From: Auanema rhodensis
Lineage: Eukaryota; Nematoda; Chromadorea; Rhabditida; Rhabditidae
Direction of reading: 5' to 3'
Assembly (NCBI GenBank): GCA_964057225.1
Contig: OZ059899.1
Coordinates: 11,284,001 to 11,348,000 of the forward strand
DNA: 64,000 nucleotides
Shown here: in pieces, positions 1-13,517 of the stretch
Layout of the letters: each line of letters opens with the position of its first letter
How positions within the stretch are numbered: the stretch's first letter is position 1
Notes under the pieces: generated by a model
What the model was told of the DNA's origin: nothing
What the model saw: the letters and a program-made list of their open reading frames with translations, nothing else
The model's database searches: none
Position numbers and translations under genes: made by a program

Positions 1-146
1 AGTATCATGTTTGCTTGTTATTCAATTAGAACACTTATTTTTTGATTGTTTTCTTCAAATATTCTTTTTTTTTTTAACAAAGTTATGACTGAGATCAAAA
101 TTTGAACTTACTTTTGAACAATTAAACAGAAATTTAAAAAATATTT

Positions 147-219
147 GCCGCCAGCAGGGGTCGAACCTGCGACCTTGGGCTTATTAGACCCACGCTCTAA
201 CCGACTGAGCTATGGCGGC
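147..219 (-). tRNA. tRNA-Ile(AAT), copy 1
   Basis: The minus strand gives a full cloverleaf of 73 nt. It has a 7 bp perfect acceptor stem (GCCGCCA/TGGCGGC), a D arm GCTC/GAGC and an anticodon stem TGGGT/GCCCA with loop CTAATAA. This places anticodon AAT after U33, read as IAU for isoleucine. The T arm is GCAGG/CCTGC with loop TTCGACC. The A box (TAGCTCAGTCGG) and B box (GGTTCGACCCC) fit the Pol III consensus, the discriminator base is A, and a T6 terminator lies 5 nt downstream (136-141). No intron is present. This is the reference copy for the array. Confidence 0.95.
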
Positions 220-813
220 TACGAAAGTACGAAATAACAAAGCGCTGATTATAGGAAACGTGAATGAATGCAGATATTCTCAATTCCGATTCATTAACTA
301 GATCGTGGTCAGCATTTTACAACATTGATAAAATAGAAACTGAGAAAAAAACATCAACAAATGACACTATTAACTTGGTTTTTTGAACAGCTTTTTTATA
401 TTTCTTTTTTCACTATGAGAGAACTTATATTTATTGCTTTTTCAAAATTTTCCATTTTTAACATTATGCATCTTGACTATCACACATTGAGAACAACAGA
501 TGGCAATGTTGGTTGTCACGTCATATTTCATGCAGTTAGATTTTCAGACACATTAATACCTTTGACCATTCTTCTTATGAGTTTTGTAACGATAGATCGT
601 AATAGGAAATGAATTGCTATAATATGAAAAAATACAAGACATAGTCAACATTGATTTCCCCAAATAGTATCATGTTTGCTTGTTATTCAATTAGAACACT
701 TATTTTTTGATTGTTTTCTTGAAATATTCTTTTTTTTTCTTTAACAAAGTTATGACTGAGATCAAAATTTGAACTTACTTTTGAACAATTGAACAGAAAT
801 TTAAAAAATATTT

Positions 814-886
814 TCCGCCAGCAGGGGTCGAACCTGCGACCTTGGGCTTATTAGACCCACGCTCTAACCGACTGAGCTATGGCGGC
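814..886 (-). tRNA. tRNA-Ile(AAT), copy 2, acceptor-end variant
   Basis: Same as the reference except C72 is A, so the first acceptor pair G1-C72 is lost. The boxes and anticodon arm are intact. Confidence 0.88.
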
Positions 887-1476
887 TACGAAAGTACGAA
901 ATAACAAAGCGCTGATTATAGGAAACGTGAATGAATGCAGATATTCTCAATTCCGATTCATTAACTAGATCGTGGTCAGCATTTTACAACATTGATAAAA
1001 TAGAAACTGAGAAAAAAACATCAACAAATGACACTATTAACTTGATTTTTTGAACAGCTTTTTTATATTTTTTTTTCACTATGAGAGAACTTATATTTAT
1101 TGCTTTTTCAAAATTTTCCATTTTTAACATTATACATCTTGACTATCACACATTGAGAACAACAGTTGGCAATGTTGGTTGTCACGTCATATTTCATGCA
1201 GTTAGATTTTCAGACACATTAATACCTTTGACCATTCTTCTTATGAGTTTTGTAACGATAGATCGTAATAGGAAATGAATTGCTATAATATGAAAAAATA
1301 CAAGACATAGTCAACATTGATTTCCCCAAATAGTATCATGTTTGCTTGTTATTCAATTAGAACACTTATTTTTTGATTGTTTTCTTCAAATATTCTTTTT
1401 TTTTTAACAAAGTTATGACTGAGATCAAAATTTGAACTTACTTTTGAACAATTAAACAGAAATTTAAAAAATAATT

Positions 1477-1549
1477 GCCGCCAGCAGGGGTCGAACCTGC
1501 GACCTTGGGCTTATTAGACCCACGCTCTAACCGACTGAGCTATGGCGGC
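1477..1549 (-). tRNA. tRNA-Ile(AAT), copy 3
   Basis: Body matches the reference. The 3' flank reads ataatt instead of atattt, and the 5' flank has gaaagaacg. Confidence 0.95.
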
Positions 1550-2141
1550 TACGAAAGAACGAAATAACAAAGCGCTGATTATAGGAAACGTGAATGAATG
1601 CAGATATTCTCAATTCCGATTCATTAACTAGATCGTGGTCAGCATTTTACAACATTGATAAAATAGAAACTGAGAAAAAAACATCAACAAATGACACTAT
1701 TAACTTGGTTTTTTGAACAGCTTTTTTATATTTCTTTTTTCACTATGAGAGAACTTATATTTATTGCTTTTTCAAAATTTTCCATTTTTAACATTATACA
1801 TCTTGACTATCACACATTGAGAACAACAGATGGCAATGTTGGTTGTCACGTCATATTTCATGCAGTTAGATTTTCAGACACATTAATACCTTTGACCATT
1901 CTTCTTATGAGTTTTGTAACGATAGATCGTAATAGGAAATGAATTGCTATAATATGAAAAAATACAAGACATAGTCAACATTGATTTCCCCAAATAGTAT
2001 CATGTTTGCTTGTTATTCAATTAGAACACTTATTTTTTGATTGTTTTCTTCAAATATTCTTTTTTTTTTTAACAAAGTTATGACTGAGATCAAAATTTGA
2101 ACTTACTTTTGAACAATTAAACAGAAATTTAAAAAATATTT

Positions 2142-2214
2142 GCCGCCAGCAGGGGTCGAACCTGCGACCTTGGGCTTATTAGACCCACGCTCTAACCGAC
2201 TGAGCTATGGCGGC
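2142..2214 (-). tRNA. tRNA-Ile(AAT), copy 4
   Basis: Matches the reference copy throughout. Confidence 0.95.
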
Positions 2215-2806
2215 TACGAAAGTACGAAATAACAAAGCGCTGATTATAGGAAACGTGAATGAATGCAGATATTCTCAATTCCGATTCATTAACTAGATCG
2301 TGGTCAGCATTTTACAACATTGATAAAATAGAAACTGAGAAAAAAACATCAACAAATGACACTATTAACTTGGTTTTTTGAACAGCTTTTTTATATTTCT
2401 TTTTTCACTATGAGAGAACTTATATTTATTGCTTTTTCAAAATTTTCCATTTTTAACATTATGCATCTTGACTATCACACATTGAGAACAACAGATGGCA
2501 ATGTTGGTTGTCACGTCATATTTCATGCAGTTAGATTTTCAGACACATTAATACCTTTGACCATTCTTCTTATGAGTTTTGTAACGATAGATCGTAATAG
2601 GAAATGAATTGCTATAATATGAAAAAATACAAGACATAGTCAACATTGATTTCCCCAAATAGTATCATGTTTGCTTGTTATTCAATTAGAACACTTATTT
2701 TTTGATTGTTTTCTTCAAATATTCTTTTTTTTTTTAACAAAGTTATGACTGAGATCAAAATTTGAACTTACTTTTGAACAATTAAACAGAAATTTAAAAA
2801 ATATTT

Positions 2807-2879
2807 GCCGCCAGCAGGGGTCGAACCTGCGACCTTGGGCTTATTAGACCCACGCTCTAACCGACTGAGCTATGGCGGC
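2807..2879 (-). tRNA. tRNA-Ile(AAT), copy 5
   Basis: Matches the reference. It starts a stretch identical by eye to the beginning of the window, shifted by 2,660 bp. Confidence 0.95.
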
Positions 2880-3473
2880 TACGAAAGTACGAAATAACAA
2901 AGCGCTGATTATAGGAAACGTGAATGAATGCAGATATTCTCAATTCCGATTCATTAACTAGATCGTGGTCAGCATTTTACAACATTGATAAAATAGAAAC
3001 TGAGAAAAAAACATCAACAAATGACACTATTAACTTGGTTTTTTGAACAGCTTTTTTATATTTCTTTTTTCACTATGAGAGAACTTATATTTATTGCTTT
3101 TTCAAAATTTTCCATTTTTAACATTATGCATCTTGACTATCACACATTGAGAACAACAGATGGCAATGTTGGTTGTCACGTCATATTTCATGCAGTTAGA
3201 TTTTCAGACACATTAATACCTTTGACCATTCTTCTTATGAGTTTTGTAACGATAGATCGTAATAGGAAATGAATTGCTATAATATGAAAAAATACAAGAC
3301 ATAGTCAACATTGATTTCCCCAAATAGTATCATGTTTGCTTGTTATTCAATTAGAACACTTATTTTTTGATTGTTTTCTTGAAATATTCTTTTTTTTTCT
3401 TTAACAAAGTTATGACTGAGATCAAAATTTGAACTTACTTTTGAACAATTGAACAGAAATTTAAAAAATATTT

Positions 3474-3546
3474 TCCGCCAGCAGGGGTCGAACCTGCGAC
3501 CTTGGGCTTATTAGACCCACGCTCTAACCGACTGAGCTATGGCGGC
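3474..3546 (-). tRNA. tRNA-Ile(AAT), copy 6, acceptor-end variant
   Basis: C72 is A, as in copy 2. It is the 2,660 bp-shifted counterpart of copy 2. Confidence 0.88.
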
Positions 3547-4136
3547 TACGAAAGTACGAAATAACAAAGCGCTGATTATAGGAAACGTGAATGAATGCAG
3601 ATATTCTCAATTCCGATTCATTAACTAGATCGTGGTCAGCATTTTACAACATTGATAAAATAGAAACTGAGAAAAAAACATCAACAAATGACACTATTAA
3701 CTTGATTTTTTGAACAGCTTTTTTATATTTTTTTTTCACTATGAGAGAACTTATATTTATTGCTTTTTCAAAATTTTCCATTTTTAACATTATACATCTT
3801 GACTATCACACATTGAGAACAACAGTTGGCAATGTTGGTTGTCACGTCATATTTCATGCAGTTAGATTTTCAGACACATTAATACCTTTGACCATTCTTC
3901 TTATGAGTTTTGTAACGATAGATCGTAATAGGAAATGAATTGCTATAATATGAAAAAATACAAGACATAGTCAACATTGATTTCCCCAAATAGTATCATG
4001 TTTGCTTGTTATTCAATTAGAACACTTATTTTTTGATTGTTTTCTTCAAATATTCTTTTTTTTTTAACAAAGTTATGACTGAGATCAAAATTTGAACTTA
4101 CTTTTGAACAATTAAACAGAAATTTAAAAAATAATT

Positions 4137-4209
4137 GCCGCCAGCAGGGGTCGAACCTGCGACCTTGGGCTTATTAGACCCACGCTCTAACCGACTGAGC
4201 TATGGCGGC
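4137..4209 (-). tRNA. tRNA-Ile(AAT), copy 7
   Basis: Body matches the reference, with the ataatt 3' flank. Counterpart of copy 3. Confidence 0.95.
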
Positions 4210-4801
4210 TACGAAAGAACGAAATAACAAAGCGCTGATTATAGGAAACGTGAATGAATGCAGATATTCTCAATTCCGATTCATTAACTAGATCGTGGTC
4301 AGCATTTTACAACATTGATAAAATAGAAACTGAGAAAAAAACATCAACAAATGACACTATTAACTTGGTTTTTTGAACAGCTTTTTTATATTTCTTTTTT
4401 CACTATGAGAGAACTTATATTTATTGCTTTTTCAAAATTTTCCATTTTTAACATTATACATCTTGACTATCACACATTGAGAACAACAGATGGCAATGTT
4501 GGTTGTCACGTCATATTTCATGCAGTTAGATTTTCAGACACATTAATACCTTTGACCATTCTTCTTATGAGTTTTGTAACGATAGATCGTAATAGGAAAT
4601 GAATTGCTATAATATGAAAAAATACAAGACATAGTCAACATTGATTTCCCCAAATAGTATCATGTTTGCTTGTTATTCAATTAGAACACTTATTTTTTGA
4701 TTGTTTTCTTCAAATATTCTTTTTTTTTTTAACAAAGTTATGACTGAGATCAAAATTTGAACTTACTTTTGAACAATTAAACAGAAATTTAAAAAATATT
4801 T

Positions 4802-4874
4802 GCCGCCAGCAGGGGTCGAACCTGCGACCTTGGGCTTATTAGACCCACGCTCTAACCGACTGAGCTATGGCGGC
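4802..4874 (-). tRNA. tRNA-Ile(AAT), copy 8
   Basis: Matches the reference. Counterpart of copy 4 in the 2,660 bp duplication. Confidence 0.95.
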
Positions 4875-5464
4875 TACGAAAGTACGAAATAACAAAGCGC
4901 TGATTATAGGAAACGTGAATGAATGCAGATATTCTCAATTCCGATTCATTAACTAGATCGTGGTCAGCATTTTACAACATTGATAAAATAGAAACTGAGA
5001 AAAAAACATCAACAAATGACACTATTAACTTGATTTTTTGAACAGCTTTTTTATATTTTTTTTTCACTATGAGAGAACTTATATTTATTGCTTTTTCAAA
5101 ATTTTCCATTTTTAACATTATACATCTTGACTATCACACATTGAGAACAACAGTTGGCAATGTTGGTTGTCACGTCATATTTCATGCAGTTAGATTTTCA
5201 GACACATTAATACCTTTGACCATTCTTCTTATGAGTTTTGTAACGATAGATCGTAATAGGAAATGAATTGCTATAATATGAAAAAATACAAGACATAGTC
5301 AACATTGATTTCCCCAAATAGTATCATGTTTGCTTGTTATTCAATTAGAACACTTATTTTTTGATTGTTTTCTTCAAATATTCTTTTTTTTTTAACAAAG
5401 TTATGACTGAGATCAAAATTTGAACTTACTTTTGAACAATTAAACAGAAATTTAAAAAATAATT

Positions 5465-5537
5465 GCCGCCAGCAGGGGTCGAACCTGCGACCTTGGGCTT
5501 ATTAGACCCACGCTCTAACCGACTGAGCTATGGCGGC
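5465..5537 (-). tRNA. tRNA-Ile(AAT), copy 9
   Basis: Body matches the reference, with the ataatt 3' flank. Confidence 0.95.
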
Positions 5538-6129
5538 TACGAAAGAACGAAATAACAAAGCGCTGATTATAGGAAACGTGAATGAATGCAGATATTCTCA
5601 ATTCCGATTCATTAACTAGATCGTGGTCAGCATTTTACAACATTGATAAAATAGAAACTGAGAAAAAAACATCAACAAATGACACTATTAACTTGGTTTT
5701 TTGAACAGCTTTTTTATATTTCTTTTTTCACTATGAGAGAACTTATATTTATTGCTTTTTCAAAATTTTCCATTTTTAACATTATACATCTTGACTATCA
5801 CACATTGAGAACAACAGATGGCAATGTTGGTTGTCACGTCATATTTCATGCAGTTAGATTTTCAGACACATTAATACCTTTGACCATTCTTCTTATGAGT
5901 TTTGTAACGATAGATCGTAATAGGAAATGAATTGCTATAATATGAAAAAATACAAGACATAGTCAACATTGATTTCCCCAAATAGTATCATGTTTGCTTG
6001 TTATTCAATTAGAACACTTATTTTTTGATTGTTTTCTTCAAATATTCTTTTTTTTTTTAACAAAGTTATGACTGAGATCAAAATTTGAACTTACTTTTGA
6101 ACAATTAAACAGAAATTTAAAAAATATTT

Positions 6130-6202
6130 GCCGCCAGCAGGGGTCGAACCTGCGACCTTGGGCTTATTAGACCCACGCTCTAACCGACTGAGCTATGGCG
6201 GC
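6130..6202 (-). tRNA. tRNA-Ile(AAT), copy 10
   Basis: Matches the reference copy. Confidence 0.95.
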
Positions 6203-6796
6203 TACGAAAGTACGAAATAACAAAGCGCTGATTATAGGAAACGTGAATGAATGCAGATATTCTCAATTCCGATTCATTAACTAGATCGTGGTCAGCATTT
6301 TACAACATTGATAAAATAGAAACTGAGAAAAAAACATCAACAAATGACACTATTAACTTGGTTTTTTGAACAGCTTTTTTATATTTCTTTTTTCACTATG
6401 AGAGAACTTATATTTATTGCTTTTTCAAAATTTTCCATTTTTAACATTATGCATCTTGACTATCACACATTGAGAACAACAGATGGCAATGTTGGTTGTC
6501 ACGTCATATTTCATGCAGTTAGATTTTCAGACACATTAATACCTTTGACCATTCTTCTTATGAGTTTTGTAACGATAGATCGTAATAGGAAATGAATTGC
6601 TATAATATGAAAAAATACAAGACATAGTCAACATTGATTTCCCCAAATAGTATCATGTTTGCTTGTTATTCAATTAGAACACTTATTTTTTGATTGTTTT
6701 CTTGAAATATTCTTTTTTTTTCTTTAACAAAGTTATGACTGAGATCAAAATTTGAACTTACTTTTGAACAATTGAACAGAAATTTAAAAAATATTT

Positions 6797-6869
6797 TCCG
6801 CCAGCAGGGGTCGAACCTGCGACCTTGGGCTTATTAGACCCACGCTCTAACCGACTGAGCTATGGCGGC
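6797..6869 (-). tRNA. tRNA-Ile(AAT), copy 11, acceptor-end variant
   Basis: C72 is A, losing the terminal acceptor pair. Otherwise matches the reference. Confidence 0.88.
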
Positions 6870-7459
6870 TACGAAAGTACGAAATAACAAAGCGCTGATT
6901 ATAGGAAACGTGAATGAATGCAGATATTCTCAATTCCGATTCATTAACTAGATCGTGGTCAGCATTTTACAACATTGATAAAATAGAAACTGAGAAAAAA
7001 ACATCAACAAATGACACTATTAACTTGATTTTTTGAACAGCTTTTTTATATTTTTTTTTCACTATGAGAGAACTTATATTTATTGCTTTTTCAAAATTTT
7101 CCATTTTTAACATTATACATCTTGACTATCACACATTGAGAACAACAGTTGGCAATGTTGGTTGTCACGTCATATTTCATGCAGTTAGATTTTCAGACAC
7201 ATTAATACCTTTGACCATTCTTCTTATGAGTTTTGTAACGATAGATCGTAATAGGAAATGAATTGCTATAATATGAAAAAATACAAGACATAGTCAACAT
7301 TGATTTCCCCAAATAGTATCATGTTTGCTTGTTATTCAATTAGAACACTTATTTTTTGATTGTTTTCTTCAAATATTCTTTTTTTTTTAACAAAGTTATG
7401 ACTGAGATCAAAATTTGAACTTACTTTTGAACAATTAAACAGAAATTTAAAAAATAATT

Positions 7460-7532
7460 GCCGCCAGCAGGGGTCGAACCTGCGACCTTGGGCTTATTAG
7501 ACCCACGCTCTAACCGACTGAGCTATGGCGGC
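7460..7532 (-). tRNA. tRNA-Ile(AAT), copy 12
   Basis: Body matches the reference, with the ataatt 3' flank. Confidence 0.95.
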
Positions 7533-8123
7533 TACGAAAGAACGAAATAACAAAGCGCTGATTATAGGAAACGTGAATGAATGCAGATATTCTCAATTCC
7601 GATTCATTAACTAGATCGTGGTCAGCATTTTACAACATTGATAAAATAGAAACTGAGAAAAAAACATCAACAAATGACACTATTAACTTGGTTTTTTGAA
7701 CAGCTTTTTTATATTTCTTTTTTCACTATGAGAGAACTTATATTTATTGCTTTTTCAAAATTTTCCATTTTTAACATTATACATCTTGACTATCACACAT
7801 TGAGAACAACAGATGGCAATGTTGGTTGTCACGTCATATTTCATGCAGTTAGATTTTCAGACACATTAATACCTTTGACCATTCTTCTTATGAGTTTTGT
7901 AACGATAGATCGTAATAGGAAATGAATTGCTATAATATGAAAAAATACAAGACATAGTCAACATTGATTTCCCCAAATAGTATCATGTTTGCTTGTTATT
8001 CAATTAGAACACTTATTTTTTGATTGTTTTCTTCAAATATTCTTTTTTTTTTAACAAAGTTATGACTGAGATCAAAATTTGAACTTACTTTTGAACAATT
8101 AAACAGAAATTTAAAAAATATTT

Positions 8124-8196
8124 GCCGCCAGCAGGGGTCGAACCTGCGACCTTGGGCTTATTAGACCCACGCTCTAACCGACTGAGCTATGGCGGC
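8124..8196 (-). tRNA. tRNA-Ile(AAT), copy 13
   Basis: Body matches the reference. The 5' flank has gaaagaacg. Confidence 0.95.
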
Positions 8197-8790
8197 TACG
8201 AAAGAACGAAATAACAAAGCGCTGATTATAGGAAACGTGAATGAATGCAGATATTCTCAATTCCGATTCATTAACTAGATCGTGGTCAGCATTTTACAAC
8301 ATTGATAAAATAGAAACTGAGAAAAAAACATCAACAAATGACACTATTAACTTGGTTTTTTGAACAGCTTTTTTATATTTCTTTTTTCACTATGAGAGAA
8401 CTTATATTTATTGCTTTTTCAAAATTTTCCATTTTTAACATTATACATCTTGACTATCACACATTGAGAACAACAGATGGCAATGTTGGTTGTCACGTCA
8501 TATTTCATGCAGTTAGATTTTCAGACACATTAATACCTTTGACCATTCTTCTTATGAGTTTTGTAACGATAGATCGTAATAGGAAATGAATTGCTATAAT
8601 ATGAAAAAATACAAGACATAGTCAACATTGATTTCCCCAAATAGTATCATGTTTGCTTGTTATTCAATTAGAACACTTATTTTTTGATTGTTTTCTTCAA
8701 ATATTCTTTTTTTTTCTTTAACAAAGTTATGACTGAGATCAAAATTTGAACTTACTTTTGAACAATTGAACAGAAATTTAAAAAATATTT

Positions 8791-8863
8791 GCCGCCAGCA
8801 GGGGTCGAACCTGCGACCTTGGGCTTATTAGACCCACGCTCTAACCGACTGAGCTATGGCGGC
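8791..8863 (-). tRNA. tRNA-Ile(AAT), copy 14
   Basis: Body matches the reference. The 5' flank has gaaagtaag. Confidence 0.95.
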
Positions 8864-9453
8864 TACGAAAGTAAGAAATAACAAAGCGCTGATTATAGGA
8901 AACGTGAATGAATGCAGATATTCTCAATTCCGATTCATTAACTAGATCGTGGTCAGCATTTTACAACATTGATAAAATAGAAACTGAGAAAAAAACATCA
9001 ACAAATGACACTATTAACTTGATTTTTTGAACAGCTTTTTTATATTTTTTTTTCACTATGAGAGAACTTATATTTATTGCTTTTTCAAAATTTTCCATTT
9101 TTAACATTATACATCTTGACTATCACACATTGAGAACAACAGTTGGCAATGTTGGTTGTCACGTCATATTTCATGCAGTTAGATTTTCAGACACATTAAT
9201 ACCTTTGACCATTCTTCTTATGAGTTTTGTAACGATAGATCGTAATAGGAAATGAATTGCTATAATATGAAAAAATACAAGACATAGTCAACATTGATTT
9301 CCCCAAATAGTATCATGTTTGCTTGTTATTCAATTAGAACACTTATTTTTTGATTGTTTTCTTCAAATATTCTTTTTTTTTTAACAAAGTTATGACTGAG
9401 ATCAAAATTTGAACTTACTTTTGAACAATTAAACAGAAATTTAAAAAATATTT

Positions 9454-9526
9454 GCCGCCAGCAGGGGTCGAACCTGCGACCTTGGGCTTATTAGACCCAC
9501 GCTCTAACCGACTGAGCTATGGCGGC
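9454..9526 (-). tRNA. tRNA-Ile(AAT), copy 15
   Basis: Matches the reference copy. Confidence 0.95.
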
Positions 9527-10120
9527 TACGAAAGAACGAAATAACAAAGCGCTGATTATAGGAAACGTGAATGAATGCAGATATTCTCAATTCCGATTCA
9601 TTAACTAGATCGTGGTCAGCATTTTACAACATTGATAAAATAGAAACTGAGAAAAAAACATCAACAAATGACACTATTAACTTGGTTTTTTGAACAGCTT
9701 TTTTATATTTCTTTTTTCACTATGAGAGAACTTATATTTATTGCTTTTTCAAAATTTTCCATTTTTAACATTATACATCTTGACTATCACACATTGAGAA
9801 CAACAGATGGCAATGTTGGTTGTCACGTCATATTTCATGCAGTTAGATTTTCAGACACATTAATACCTTTGACCATTCTTCTTATGAGTTTTGTAACGAT
9901 AGATCGTAATAGGAAATGAATTGCTATAATATGAAAAAATACAAGACATAGTCAACATTGATTTCCCCAAATAGTATCATGTTTGCTTGTTATTCAATTA
10001 GAACACTTATTTTTTGATTGTTTTCTTCAAATATTCTTTTTTTTTCTTTAACAAAGTTATGACTGAGATCAAAATTTGAACTTACTTTTGAACAATTGAA
10101 CAGAAATTTAAAAAATATTT

Positions 10121-10193
10121 GCCGCCAGCAGGGGTCGAACCTGCTACCTTGGGCTTATTAGACCCACGCTCTAACCGACTGAGCTATGGCGGC
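10121..10193 (-). tRNA. tRNA-Ile(AAT), copy 16, C48A variant
   Basis: The plus strand reads ctgctacctt instead of ctgcgacctt, giving C48 to A in the variable loop. This position normally forms the Levitt pair with base 15, so folding may be weakened. Confidence 0.88.
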
Positions 10194-10784
10194 TACGAAA
10201 GTAAGAAATAACAAAGCGCTGATTATAGGAAACGTGAATGAATGCAGATATTCTCAATTCCGATTCATTAACTAGATCGTGGTCAGCATTTTACAACATT
10301 GATAAAATAGAAACTGAGAAAAAAACATCAACAAATGACACTATTAACTTGGTTTTTTGAACAGCTTTTTTATATTTCTTTTTTCACTATGAGAGAACTT
10401 ATATTTATTGCTTTTTCAAAATTTTCCATTTTTAACATTATACATCTTGACTATCACACATTGAGAACAACAGTTGGCAATGTTGGTTGTCACGTCATAT
10501 TTCATGCAGTTAGATTTTCAGACACATTAATACCTTTGACCATTCTTCTTATGAGTTTTGTAACGATAGATCGTAATAGGAAATGAATTGCTATAATATG
10601 AAAAAATACAAGACATAGTCAACATTGATTTCCCCAAATAGTATCATGTTTGCTTGTTATTCAATTAGAACACTTATTTTTTGATTGTTTTCTTCAAATA
10701 TTCTTTTTTTTTTAACAAAGTTATGACTGAGATCAAAATTTGAACTTACTTTTGAACAATTAAACAGAAATTTAAAAAATATTT

Positions 10785-10857
10785 GCCGCCAGCAGGGGTC
10801 GAACCTGCGACCTTGGGCTTATTAGACCCACGCTCTAACCGACTGAGCTATGGCGGC
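10785..10857 (-). tRNA. tRNA-Ile(AAT), copy 17
   Basis: Matches the reference copy. Confidence 0.95.
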
Positions 10858-11451
10858 TACGAAAGAACGAAATAACAAAGCGCTGATTATAGGAAACGTG
10901 AATGAATGCAGATATTCTCAATTCCGATTCATTAACTAGATCGTGGTCAGCATTTTACAACATTGATAAAATAGAAACTGAGAAAAAAACATCAACAAAT
11001 GACACTATTAACTTGGTTTTTTGAACAGCTTTTTTATATTTCTTTTTTCACTATGAGAGAACTTATATTTATTGCTTTTTCAAAATTTTCCATTTTTAAC
11101 ATTATACATCTTGACTATCACACATTGAGAACAACAGATGGCAATGTTGGTTGTCACGTCATATTTCATGCAGTTAGATTTTCAGACACATTAATACCTT
11201 TGACCATTCTTCTTATGAGTTTTGTAACGATAGATCGTAATAGGAAATGAATTGCTATAATATGAAAAAATACAAGACATAGTCAACATTGATTTCCCCA
11301 AATAGTATCATGTTTGCTTGTTATTCAATTAGAACACTTATTTTTTGATTGTTTTCTTCAAATATTCTTTTTTTTTCTTTAACAAAGTTATGACTGAGAT
11401 CAAAATTTGAACTTACTTTTGAACAATTGAACAGAAATTTAAAAAATATTT

Positions 11452-11524
11452 GCCGCCAGCAGGGGTCGAACCTGCGACCTTGGGCTTATTAGACCCACGC
11501 TCTAACCGACTGAGCTATGGCGGC
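11452..11524 (-). tRNA. tRNA-Ile(AAT), copy 18
   Basis: Matches the reference. The unit spacer shares private changes with the unit of copy 25. Confidence 0.95.
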
Positions 11525-12115
11525 TACGAAAGTAAGAAATAACAAAGCGCTGATTATAGGAAACGTGAATGAATGCAGATATTCTCAATTCCGATTCATT
11601 AACTAGATCGTGGTCAGCATTTTACAACATTGATAAAATAGAAACTGAGAAAAAAACATCAACAAATGACACTATTAACTTCGTTTTTTGAACAGCTTTT
11701 TTATATTTCTTTTTTCACTATGAGAGAACTTATATTTATTGCTTTTTCAAAATTTTCCATTTTTAACATTATACATCTTGACTATCACACATTGAGAACA
11801 ACAGTTGGCAATGTTGGTTGTCACGTCATATTTCATGCAGTTAGATTTTCAGACACATTAATACTTTTGAATATTCTTCTTATGAGTTTTGTAACGATAG
11901 ATCGTAATAGGAAATGAATTGCTATAATATGAAAAAATACAAGACATAGTCAACATTGATTTCCCCAAATAGTATCATGTTTGCTTGTTATTCAATTAGA
12001 ACACTTATTTTTTGATTGTTTTCTTCAAATATTCTTTTTTTTTTAACAAAGTTATGACTGAGATCAAAATTTGAACTTACTTTTGAACAATTAAACAGAA
12101 ATTTAAAAAATATTT

Positions 12116-12188
12116 GCCGCCAGCAGGGGTCGAACCTGCGACCTTGGGCTTATTAGACCCACGCTCTAACCGACTGAGCTATGGCGGC
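12116..12188 (-). tRNA. tRNA-Ile(AAT), copy 19
   Basis: Matches the reference copy. Confidence 0.95.
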
Positions 12189-12780
12189 TACGAAAGTACG
12201 AAATAACAAAGCGCTGATTATAGGAAACGTGAATGAATGCAGATATTCTCAATTCCGATTCATTAACTAGATCGTGGTCAGCATTTTACAACATTGATAA
12301 AATAGAAACTGAGAAAAAAACATCAACAAATGACACTATTAACTTGGTTTTTTGAACAGCTTTTTTATATTTCTTTTTTCACTATGAGAGAACTTATATT
12401 TATTGCTTTTTCAAAATTTTCCATTTTTAACATTATACATCTTGACTATCACACATTGAGAACAACAGATGGCAATGTTGGTTGTCACGTCATATTTCAT
12501 GCAGTTAGATTTTCAGACACATTAATACCTTTGACCATTCTTCTTATGAGTTTTGTAACGATAGATCGTAATAGGAAATGAATTGCTATAATATGAAAAA
12601 ATACAAGACATAGTCAACATTGATTTCCCCAAATAGTATCATGTTTGCTTGTTATTCAATTAGAACACTTATTTTTTGATTGTTTTCTTCAAATATTCTT
12701 TTTTTTTTTAACAAAGTTATGACTGAGATCAAAATTTGAACTTACTTTTGAACAATTAAACAGAAATTTAAAAAATAATT

Positions 12781-12853
12781 GCCGCCAGCAGGGGTCGAAC
12801 CTGCGACCTTGGGCTTATTAGACCCACGCTCTAACCGACTGAGCTATGGCGGC
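12781..12853 (-). tRNA. tRNA-Ile(AAT), copy 20
   Basis: Body matches the reference, with the ataatt 3' flank. Confidence 0.95.
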
Positions 12854-13444
12854 TACGAAAGTACGAAATAACAAAGCGCTGATTATAGGAAACGTGAATG
12901 AATGCAGATATTCTCAATTCCGATTCATTAACTAGATCGTGGTCAGCATTTTACAACATTGATAAAATAGAAACTGAGAAAAAAACATCAACAAATGACA
13001 CTATTAACTTGGTTTTTTGAACAGCTTTTTTATATTTCTTTTTTCACTATGAGAGAACTTATATTTATTGCTTTTTCAAAATTTTCCATTTTTAACATTA
13101 TGCATCTTGACTATCACACATTGAGAACAACAGATGGCAATGTTGGTTGTCACGTCATATTTCATGCAGTTAGATTTTCAGACACATTAATACCTTTGAC
13201 CATTCTTCTTATGAGTTTTGTAACGATAGATCGTAATAGGAAATGAATTGCTATAATATGAAAAAATACAAGACATAGTCAACATTGATTTCCCCAAATA
13301 GTATCATGTTTGCTTGTTATTCAATTAGAACACTTATTTTTTGATTGTTTTCTTCAAATATTCTTTTTTTTTTAACAAAGTTATGACTGAGATCAAAATT
13401 TGAACTTACTTTTGAACAATTAAACAGAAATTTAAAAAATATTT

Positions 13445-13517
13445 GCCGCCAGCAGGGGTCGAACCTGCGACCTTGGGCTTATTAGACCCACGCTCTAACC
13501 GACTGAGCTATGGCGGC
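13445..13517 (-). tRNA. tRNA-Ile(AAT), copy 21
   Basis: Matches the reference copy. Confidence 0.95.

Larger units (their letters stand above)
2661..5030. repeat. Higher-order duplicate of 1-2370
   Basis: Read by eye, this stretch repeats the first ~2.37 kb of the window without visible difference. It covers four consecutive tRNAs, their C72A and ataatt markers and the T-tract lengths, all shifted by 2,660 bp (four units). The match breaks near 2371/5031, where TTGG becomes TTGA. This indicates recent copying of multi-unit blocks. Confidence 0.8.

Noticed and set aside
147..219. Assigning the tRNA to another amino acid because its acceptor stem (GCCGCCA) differs from common tRNA-Ile
   Set aside because: The anticodon loop CTAATAA clearly places AAT after U33, and the rest folds without ambiguity. 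Isoleucine is the direct reading.
361..612. A short frame of 83 codons repeated in most satellite units (65 codons in others)
   Set aside because: It is conserved only because the units are nearly identical. Many units have a TGG-to-TGA stop or a one-base loss in it. It has no domain and sits in satellite spacer, so it is judged non-coding.
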